The notes beneath the pieces were generated by a model. It saw only the letters and a program-made list of their open reading frames with translations, had not been told where the DNA came from and searched no databases. Made by a program: the position numbers and the translations under genes. From Ganoderma boninense (taxonomy: Eukaryota > Basidiomycota > Agaricomycetes > Polyporales > Polyporaceae), in assembly GCA_002900995.3 (NCBI GenBank), contig CM035308.1, forward strand, positions 3,870,089-3,934,088: a stretch of 64,000 nt of DNA, written 5' to 3'. Below, in pieces: positions 56,426 through 64,000 of the stretch. The stretch's first letter is position 1, and each line of letters starts with the position of its first letter.

Positions 56426-58250
56426 ATGCCCCGCTCCTCCAGCAAGAGCAAGACCCTGCCCCCGCTCCCGATCGTCGCCGCGCACATAGGCACAGGCGGC
56501 GCATCCTCCTCCAGCTCCAGTGCAGCCCCCCTCCTCCCCCAGAGCCACGCACATGGACCTCGGTCTAGCAATAGCAACAGCAACAGCGCGCCCGAGAACC
56601 CCGACACAACTGCGAGCGCGACCGCGCGCAGGCGGTCGTACGCGTGCATCCGCACGGCGGTCACCCTCGTCGTCTTCGGCGCGTACCTCGTCTGGACCTG
56701 GACCTGGCACCGCGAGCACGGCTTCGAGGGCATCCCCTGGCTCGGTCTCGGCGCCTTCCATACCCATGCTCCTTAGACGCGAACGGGGGCGGGGCGAGAG
56801 GCGGGGGCGGGGACGGGCAGAGGGGAACCAGCGGGCGCCGGAGCTACAGGCGAAGTGGGGCAAGGACGCATTGTACAGGGCAGTGGGGAGGTATGCGGGC
56901 CCCCCGGAGGGGTGTTGCATTACCCAGGTGCGTCGCGGCTCGGTGCTAGTTCCTGGTCCTGGTGTTGAGTGCCACGCGATAGCATGTGGGGACTGCGCGA
57001 AGAGGTGACGCTTCTGGGGCGTGAAGGCGGCGTTCAGTACTCAGTACACTCACGGGCACTGCCGGCTGCGCGTGTGCGGCACGAATGGAGACGGAGTGAA
57101 GATGCAATCAGCGCGGTTCCGGCACGCATTTCACCAGGCCCCCCACCATGCCTCGCCCGTGCTGACATACTCATACTTGTTCTTCCATAGGCGTTGCGCC
57201 CAGGTCAATATAGTGGGTCGATTCCGCTTCCACGCTTCCTTCGTGTCCCTGGTGCACTTACCGCGCGGCTCCAGCTCCAGCGCCACCGCGCGCGATATCT
57301 GAACCACAGGGAAGGCGAGCAGTACGCTGAGGTAGACCGATGCCTCAGGTCCGCGAAGGAACAAGACGACATGTGCTTCCAGTTACTCAAGAACTATGTA
57401 CCAGTACGACCTCGAAGTAGACAATCTCACGCCGTTCGGCGCCGCGCAGTACGTCACAGGTTCCTCCTGTCTTCCCTGTGTGTGTTGGGTCTCATCGCAT
57501 GTGCATTGTTGACAGGACGTACGAGTCGGAGCAACTCGCTTTCAAGCGGTACCACGACCTCGTAGATGACGACAATATACCGTTCGTCTGCGAGTCGGGC
57601 ACGTCGAGAAGTCGGGTGCGTCTCCCCTACCCCTCCCCTCGACTCTATCTCTAATCTCCGCTTCGCTCACGCTGGACCCGCTACATTCGCGCAGGTACGG
57701 TAACGCGCTCGTGGTGGTGCAGGGCGTCGGGTACGTCAACGAGCTGCTCGCGCGGCTGATGGGCATGTCCGTACGCGACCACACGATGCACAACGGGGCA
57801 CGCGGGTTCCCGCTGCGGCACACGCTCTACACAGACTTCACGCACGAGAACTTGATGGTGCCCGTGGTCGCCGCGCTCGGGCTCTTCAACGTCTCGCGCC
57901 CACTCGACCCGGGCGTCCGCCGCACATGGGTGTTGGGCGCGGGCGCGCTGCCGAGGAGGAGGAGGAGGAGGAGGAGGAGGAGGGCAGTGGTGGATCGCGT
58001 CGCAGATGGTGCCGTTCTCGGCGCGAATGGTCACGGAGCGGCTGGCGTGCGAGCGGGATGACAGTGGGGAAGTCGAGGAGTATGTACGCATATTGGTGAG
58101 CGACGCGGCGCAGCCGCTCGGGTTCTGTGGGCCTGGGGAGCGGGACATGTGTTGGCATGCTTGGAGGAGTGGGATGGGGACTGTGGGAGGTGCTACAATT
58201 AGCTGGGGCGGGGTGTGCGGCCAGTGGTCGTTGCCCTGTGGTGTGAGAAA
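56426..58250 (+). pseudogene. Broken histidine acid phosphatase (phytase-like), membrane-anchored
   Basis: Intact relatives hydrolyse phosphomonoesters such as phytate at low pH using an RHGxRxP histidine and a C-terminal HD pair. The locus starts with a Ser-rich head and one span (RTAVTLVVFGAYLVWTWTW), then stops at 56774-56776. In another frame KWGKDALYRAVGRYAGPPEG and CCITQ match the region before the active site. The catalytic motif reads LQRHRARYL instead of RHGARYP, with two damaging changes. Next are QYDLEVDNLTPFGAAQ, YESEQLAFKRYHDLVDDDNI then PFVCESG, and HTLYTDFTHENLMVPVVAAL (HE where HD is usual). A GAG microsatellite at about 57952-57983 lies at a further frame change. Beyond it come WWIASQMVPFSARMVTERLA and YVRILVSDAAQPLGFCGPGE. 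The mixture of stops, frame changes and lost active-site residues argues for a pseudogene. Confidence 0.72.
57952..57983 (+). repeat. (GAG)n microsatellite
   Basis: About ten GAG/AGG triplets in a row, inside the broken phosphatase. The sequence before it is read in one frame (ending in an arginine run) and the conserved sequence after it in another. Slippage here may have contributed to the break. Confidence 0.8.
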
Positions 58251-58593
58251 GAGACAGGTTTCTCTTCCCGCTGTTGCCAGTGGTAATGTCATTTAAGGTC
58301 ATCCTGTCTAGGCTTTTTTGTACCCATGTACGGATGCAGGTAGGTAATCAAGTCAGGCACAGGCTATAGATGTGTTAGACGTCGAGCAATGGTGTTGTAT
58401 CATTGAACGCTACAGCCTTGCGCAGAGTAAGTATATACCAGGAGCGAGACACCCAGGTGTTGAATTGTCGCCTCGAACCTGGAGATGGACCGGGCCGTGA
58501 GTGGGCCGTCGGCACAGTCCTCATGTTGGAGCGCTTATTGCTCTGCGCTGTCCCGTTTCCGGCGTCTCGGCGTCTTCAACTTGTTGTGAAACC

Positions 58594-59767
58594 ATGGCCG
58601 CCACCATCCAAGCCTCCCCTGCCCCTCCCGCTTCTCCTGAACTCGAACCCGAGATTGATTATTCGAAAATACCTGACTGGCTGCTTACCAATCCTGAGCT
58701 TCGCAAGCGGGAAATCACGCTATACAGGCCATTGAAACCGGTAGGTACTCCCGCATCCGCGTATTTATCACGCTCACACCACACCGATGTAGTTCACAGT
58801 ATATAGGACCGATCGGAACGAGGACGGGCTCGCACATGTTGTCAAGGCGGTCGATCCCTCCATGCAGGAGATCCCCATGTACGACCTCTTTGACCAACTC
58901 TCGGGTTCTCCGATCAATCAACACACAATCCCCCACGAGATCGTTCGTTGTGATCGTCCGTTGTTGATCATGCCTTTTGTGGGCGAAGCATTGGATATCT
59001 GCTCCCGCACAACGAGCTCTATTCTCGCTGTCTTCGACCAGATTCTTGAGGTCCGCAAAGTTCCCAACTGCAATATTTCTGACCCTAACGCTGACGCCAC
59101 ACTTTCAGGCTGTCGAGCACTTGCATCGCTTGCGCATCTCCCATGGGGTGCGCTCCTTTTAATCTCTCTGATTGTTCGTTGCACTTAGCCATGCCTTTTC
59201 AGGATATGTTCTATTACAATGCCGTTGCTGCGAGAGCAGTGGATGCCAGCCGTGATGCCCGACTGACGGCGGGGAGAGTGTATCTCATCGATTTTGAGTC
59301 GTGCCAGCAGTTCGAGCACGGCCCTGGCGTTCAGACTGCCGTTCCGTTGCCGAATACCCAAGTCCGTCCGCCACTGGACATGAAGAGCTTCGATCCATTC
59401 TCCTGGGACGTCTTCTGTCTTGGAGAAACGCTGGAGTTTATGTTTGAGGTGAGATCCATGAAGGTCGTGGCTAGGATTGCTACTGATCTGCGAGTTCATC
59501 TTATGGCTACAGTCTAAGTTCCTCCATGCGCCCGTGGAGGGCTTGCCTTGGATACCCAAACTGTGTGTCAGGTGGCTGAAAGGAAAGGAGCGCGGGTGTA
59601 CGTCCGTGTGTCGCTGTCGTCCGACCGTCTCTCGGGCACGCCAGGTACTTGCGCTTGTCCGACGGTTTGTGCGCGCGGGCGAACTCTTCATCGCCATCAT
59701 TACGTACCCGATGGCACTTTTCATGCCTCCTCAAGCTCATCGCGCACGCAATTCAAGTCAATTGTAG
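58594..59767 (+). CDS. Kinase-like fold protein, copy 1
   Basis: A 314-residue protein of an uncharacterised basidiomycete kinase-like family. All four introns are phase 0: exons 58594-58740, 58793-59050, 59109-59147, 59203-59448, 59513-59767. Visible motifs: IDYSKIPDWLLTNPELRKRE near the start; a candidate beta-3 lysine in LAHVVKAVDP; a catalytic-loop-like HLHRLRISHGDMFYYN (H-G-D-x4-N); and a metal-loop-like VYLIDFESCQQF in place of DFG. Later come SFDPFSWDVFCLGETLEF, which resembles the D-x-W-S-x-G region of kinases, and a Cys-rich end (RGCTSVCRCRPTVSR). No glycine-rich loop is evident, so it may be an atypical kinase or a pseudokinase. It follows the broken phosphatase on the same strand, and the pair's 3' half is duplicated at 61.5-63.1 kb. 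Confidence 0.78.
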
Positions 59768-59942
59768 TACATATAACTAATTCACCGCAACGTATGACAC
59801 TGATGGGCCGGGGAGTACATCTCGACCGTCCATACGTCCTGCTCGAGCTCCGTGCGGCGCCGTCTGACGGCCTGTAAAGTGGCAGATTCAGTACTCACAA
59901 CTCGGAGCGAAATGAATCGCCATATATATGTTCAAATTACCA

Positions 59943-60314
59943 TCACGCAATCCTCCGAGACGTGTAGGAATCCTCGTTAGCGATCAGGTCGTCCAAGCAG
60001 CCTTTGTACGCAAGCTTGTTCGCCCCGCAGTCGAACCAGTTGGGATACAGCACGTATACCACCAGAGCTTTGGCAGGCTCGCCGCTTGCTTCGGAGTCTG
60101 AGCTCCTCGGCATCAGAGAACCCAAGTCGATCTTATACGTGATGTTGGCTGGAATGGCTTGGGGCCAAAACTCCTTCGTCACCGTCAGCTTCACGTGGTC
60201 GAATTCACCCGACAGCACGCCCGTATAGTGCTCAGTGGAGAAGAAGTCGGGTTTTACAGTATTCGCAACTGCCTTCAGATATTGGAGTGCGGATTTGCGA
60301 GACGAGGCAGACAT
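59943..60314 (-). CDS. Uncharacterised 123-residue protein
   Basis: I do not recognise it. The frame starts MSASSRKSALQYLKAVANTV and continues through DFFSTEHYTGVLSGEFDHVK, then LTVTKEFWPQAIPANITYKI with one N-glycosylation-like sequon, ALVVYVLYPNWFDCGANKLA and YKGCLDDLIANEDSYTSRRI. The alternation of hydrophobic residues suggests a compact beta-rich or alpha/beta domain, with no signal peptide or membrane span. An upstream ATG at 60386 is in frame, but the extra residues are not protein-like. It is single-exon and the only gene lying between the two duplicated kinase-like copies, on the opposite strand. Confidence 0.55.
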   Translation of the reverse strand: MSASSRKSALQYLKAVANTVKPDFFSTEHYTGVLSGEFDHVKLTVTKEFWPQAIPANITYKIDLGSLMPRSSDSEASGEPAKALVVYVLYPNWFDCGANKLAYKGCLDDLIANEDSYTSRRIA

Positions 60315-61489
60315 GGTGCTGGAAAACAACCGAGATGCGTCAGTTTGCGAAGGGTAACGGGAACGATGGTGATGCCATGGACACACCTCGGACTTGTTGA
60401 CAGTATGAGTGTGGGAGGGAGAGGGTGACAGTCGTCAGGAGGAAACACCGTTGCACGCCACTTATACACGAGTCCTGGACTCTCTCCCGTCTTAAATAGG
60501 TGTAAAACGAGTCAACATACCTTTTTGAGGCAGTGACCGGGTCCGGCTTACAGGTTACACGGCGATATGGGCATACGATCTAGCCCCGAGAAACCAAATT
60601 CCCAACCTGAGTCCGAAGGCATCAGACTGCTGAAAGGGGTCCTCTCTGGCTCGATGCTAGAGTCAGCGGAAAACAAAAACACTTGTGAGTGCGCAAGATT
60701 ATTCTCACCTCATCCCGGATCAGCCCACGCGTATGACATGACAAAGACTCTAGCTGATCAGTGCAGACTGCCAACACCACGAGGACCCAAATATCCCAAA
60801 CCGTAGTCTGTAGACAAGAGGGCGTCAGTTCTGGAGCTCGTTTGATGAGTTGCGTACACGTCAAAGCGGGGTGCAGATTTAACTTGAGATTTCTCAGTCC
60901 TTGCACCCTTTTTGGTCATCTGCGAGGACTTGGCGGGTGCCCTACATTATCTCAGAGCTAGATGAAATCCAGCTGGGGCGTCTTGCCATAAGGGATACCA
61001 TTGACTCATTCGAAGATGATATATTGGGCTAGGGATTGGAACAGAAAAGCATACTTACTGCGTACGATAATCAGATCAGTCAGCGGATAACGATCTTGGG
61101 ACTCAGAGGGGCCACTCACAGTGCTCAGAAACTGTGCACCTTGATCTAATCAGCGCACTCCGGCCCCCAAGCTCAAGGCGACGCGCCGCGGTCGGGAACT
61201 CATAGGCACTGCCCACTTGATTAATTTTGTCAACCATTCGTACCACGAAGGCAAGGCTCAGGCTACGTTCCCTCGCACATCGAACCTCATCGTACCGTTT
61301 TGTTCACGCGGGTCTCGGGAGTGGTGCTCGCGTCTGGGCAATAGCCTCCAAGCACCCAGAAGTCAGAGCGACATTCCAAATTGACCACCTGCAGATGCCG
61401 GGCATGACGCGGGCCCGGACGAGCGAGTTCAGGCGGGGCAAGTTGCAATTGTTGACTTTGTTGACTTACTAAGTATGAGTATGTTGACA
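60315..61489. other. Intergenic region between duplicated blocks
   Basis: About 1.2 kb holding the likely promoter of the leftward 123-residue gene. Open frames at 60567-60806 plus, 60906-60622 minus and 61227-61472 plus have no domain. No convincing repeat or RNA gene was seen. Confidence 0.4.
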
Positions 61490-61760
61490 GTCACATTGCG
61501 AGGATGAGGTGGGAGAGAACAGAAAAAGAGGAACGGGGAGGAGGGAGAGGCAGCGATGGATTGCGTCGCGGATGGTGCCGTACCGCTCTGTGCGGATGGT
61601 CACGGGATGGCTTGCGTACGGCGAGCGGGATGACAGTGGGGAGGCGGAGGATTTTGTGCGCATATTGGTGAACGACGCGGTGCAGCCGCTCGGGTTCTGT
61701 GGCGTTGTGGAGCGAGAAATTTGTAGGTTGGGATGCGCGGAGGAGTGGGGATGAGGAGTC
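61490..61760 (+). pseudogene. Histidine acid phosphatase 3' fragment (duplicated)
   Basis: Only the C-terminal end of the phosphatase is present. WIASRMVPYRSVRMVTGWLA and DFVRILVNDAVQPLGFCGVV match the tail at about 57990-58140. It lacks all catalytic regions. It is the left end of the second copy of the phosphatase-tail plus kinase-like block. Confidence 0.75.
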
Positions 61761-61880
61761 AGGACTTCGAGAGGTGTTTACAATTAAGTAACGAGGGGTG
61801 TGCGGCCAGTGGTTTGAGCGCTTATGGCTATGCGCTGTCCCGTTTCCGGCGTCTCGGCGTCTTCGACGGGTCGTGCAACG

Positions 61881-63141
61881 ATGACCGCCACCACTGCCCA
61901 AACCTCCCCTGCTCCTCCCGCTTCTCCTGAACTCGAACCCGAGATTGATTATTCGAAGATACCTGACTGGCTGCTTACCAATCCTGAGCTTCGCAAGCGG
62001 GAAATCACGTTATACAGGCCATTGAAACCGGTAGGCACTCCCGCACCCGCGTATTTATCACGCTCACACCACACCGATGTAGTTCACAGTATATAGGACC
62101 TATTGGAACCAGGACACTCCCGGACATGTTGTCAAGGCAGTCAATCCCTCACGGCAGGAGATACCCATGTACGACCTCTTCGACCAACTCTCGGGTTCTC
62201 CGATCAATGAGCACACAATCCCCCACGAGATCGTTCGTTGTGACCGTCCGTTGTTGATCATGCCTTTTGTGGGCGAACCGTTGGATATCTGCTCCCGCAC
62301 AACGAGCTCTGTTCTCGCTGTCTTCGACCAGATTCTCGAGGTTTGCGATGCTCCCAACTGCACTGTTTCTAACCCCATCGCTGACGCCTCACTTTCAGGC
62401 CGTAGAGCACCTCCATCGCTTGCGCATATCCCATGGGGTACGCTCCTTTTAATCACTCTACTACACTTGTCGCACTTAGCCATGCCTTTATAGGATATCT
62501 TCTATCACAATGTCGTTGCGGCAACAGCGGAGGACGCCAGACTCGATGCCCGACTGACTGCGGGGCGCGTGTACCTCATCGATTTTGAGTCGTGCCAGCA
62601 GTTCGAGCACGGCCCTTGTGTTCAGACTGCCGTGCCGTTGCCGAATACCCAAGTCCGTCCGCCACTGGACATGAAGAACTTCGATCCGTTCTCCTGGGAC
62701 GTCTACTGTCTAGGAAGGACGCTCCAGTTTATGTTCGAGGTAAGATCGCTTGGAGCATGTGACAGGGGTTGCTACTGATTTGCGACTTCATGTTCTGTCT
62801 GTCTATAGGCTAAGTTCCTCCATGCGCCCGAGGAGGGCTTGCCTTGGATGCCCAGACTGTGCGTCAGATGGCTGAAAGGACATGAGCGCGGGTGTACATC
62901 CGTGTGTCGGTGTCGTCCGACCGTCACCCGGGCACGCCAGGTGCTTGCCGTCGTTCGATGGTTTGCGGGCGTAGGAGAGCTCTTCGCTGCAATATTCACA
63001 AACCCTGTAGCAGCGCTTTCCTCCTGTTCACGACTACGCTCCGTCCTGGGCTTCCGTCCTCCGCTGCTTGACGGCGGACACAATCACGGACCTCGAGGAC
63101 ATTCGAACCTGTTCGCATGGTTTTGGGCTAGCAGCCCATAA
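61881..63141 (+). CDS. Kinase-like fold protein, copy 2
   Basis: Paralogue of the 58594 gene with identical exon structure, all phase 0: 61881-62030, 62083-62340, 62399-62437, 62494-62739, 62809-63141, giving 341 residues. It keeps IDYSKIPDWLLTNPELRKRE, PGHVVKAVNP (candidate lysine), HLHRLRISHGDIFYHN, VYLIDFESCQQF and NFDPFSWDVYCLGRTLQF. The open frame is intact and substitutions are moderate, so both copies may be active. The C-terminus is longer than in copy 1 because the sequences diverge after RWFAGVGELFAAI and end GHSNLFAWFWASSP. The start codon is taken at MTATTAQTSPAPP, aligned to MAATIQASPAPP of copy 1. Function unknown. Confidence 0.77.
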
Positions 63142-64000
63142 TTCTGAGGATCGGAACCTCGTCGCAGGGGTCCTTATGCGACAGAACTAATGAACTAGGT
63201 GCGTCCTTTCCATGTTTTTGCCATTCGACTGCGGATCGTTCATATGATTTCCTTGCCGTTCACAGCGTGTAATTAATGTATACAACACGAGGGGAATCGT
63301 TATCCTACTTGGTGGACATACATCCGTCGCATGCGTATCGCGTGAGCTCATGGCGTGTTGCATTATCAGACCCTGCCAGTCGGTGCGCTTCTCTTACGAA
63401 ATGTTTACGTCTCGCTAACGTCCCACTCAGCATCTATTAGCCTCTGAGTGTTGCTCCACGGGCGTGGAGACTATCGCAAGGAACCTTCGGACGAAACCCG
63501 AGATCTTGGGGTTGCCCAGGGGTACCCACATCCGCTTCATGACGCGCACAGGAAAGGTATCCTAGACCTCTTCATCAACACGAAGATTCCTCGTGGCCTG
63601 TAAATCTTCACCCCCTCCTCCGTGCACATCCCGGCCAGCTTCCCTCCTTATCGGAGTCGCATCGTTCTCTCTCTATCTCGCACCCAGAAAGACGGGTGGG
63701 AGATCGCAGGAAGATTACGTTCATCGCTCATTTGCGCGAAGGTTTACATCGCTCAGATAAATCTGGCTTTGACGCCCTCTCGGTGGCGAGACGGCCGCTG
63801 GCTGGGCATAGGCTGTGGTTTTCAAGCTCGGCGCCTTGCCGTCATGTCGTGCATACGACCAGTTCTCGACGCTCGATGCCGTCCGCGTGCGAGCCCACTT
63901 CGCGATCGCTCGCGCTTCTCTCCGCGGTATCGTTATCGTATAACGTATCTTGACGTACATGCTCACCACTCTGACTGAATGTCGCAGGCAAGGAAACGCC
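63142..64000. other. Right-edge region, no supported gene
   Basis: Downstream of the kinase-like gene nothing could be assigned. Open frames at 63622-63978 plus and 63969-63721 minus have no domain. A gene may begin beyond the edge. Confidence 0.35.

Overview
The window looks like nuclear DNA from an agaricomycete (mushroom-forming basidiomycete) fungus, with Polyporales-like gene content. Genes are dense, GC-rich and cut by many short introns, mostly about 50-80 nt with GTRNGT donors, YAG acceptors and CTNAN-type branch sequences. Recognisable proteins are fungal: an EB1/Bim1 microtubule-tip protein, a GH2 beta-mannosidase, monocarboxylate-type MFS carriers, amino-acid permeases, F-box proteins, and several families I know only as uncharacterised basidiomycete proteins. 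No prokaryotic operon, CRISPR array, rRNA or convincing tRNA was seen.

Layout. 1-8.8 kb: a gene running off the left edge, an F-box gene, the EB1 gene and a single-span membrane protein. 8.8-12.9 kb: two tandem MFS transporters, both minus strand. 14.0-17.7 kb: an intron-rich beta-mannosidase. 18.6-23.3 kb: a plus-strand tandem array of an uncharacterised 157-residue protein family, with four intact copies and one decayed copy. 23.5-30.8 kb: two tandem amino-acid permeases, minus strand. 31.7-35.0 and 42.7-44.8 kb: two nearly identical multi-span membrane protein genes separated by about 8 kb of gene-poor, repeat-bearing DNA. 45.2-46.4 kb: a decayed FAD monooxygenase. 46.7-52.1 kb: a head-to-head pair of F-box/coiled-coil paralogues. 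52.1-54.0 kb: fragments of an AFG2-type AAA ATPase and possibly of a permease. 54.6-55.3 kb: a small basic protein. 56.4-63.1 kb: a broken histidine acid phosphatase followed by a kinase-like gene. The 3' part of that pair (phosphatase tail plus kinase-like gene) is repeated once, with an unrelated small gene between.

Two themes unify the window. First, nearly every locus is duplicated: MFS x2, orphan family x5, permease x2, multi-span protein x2, F-box/coiled-coil x2, kinase-like x2. Broken remnants lie among them, which is the pattern of a birth-and-death, lineage-specific region. Second, several otherwise well-preserved genes, including the normally single-copy EB1, carry apparent one-base insertions or deletions. 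Either the assembly has unpolished indel errors or some of these loci are decaying. Frame calls in those genes should be read with that in mind.

The most interesting undescribed material is the 157-residue tandem array (18.6-23.3 kb), with its strictly conserved intron just before the stop codon and its conserved upstream box, and the mosaic identity pattern of the duplicated multi-span membrane genes.
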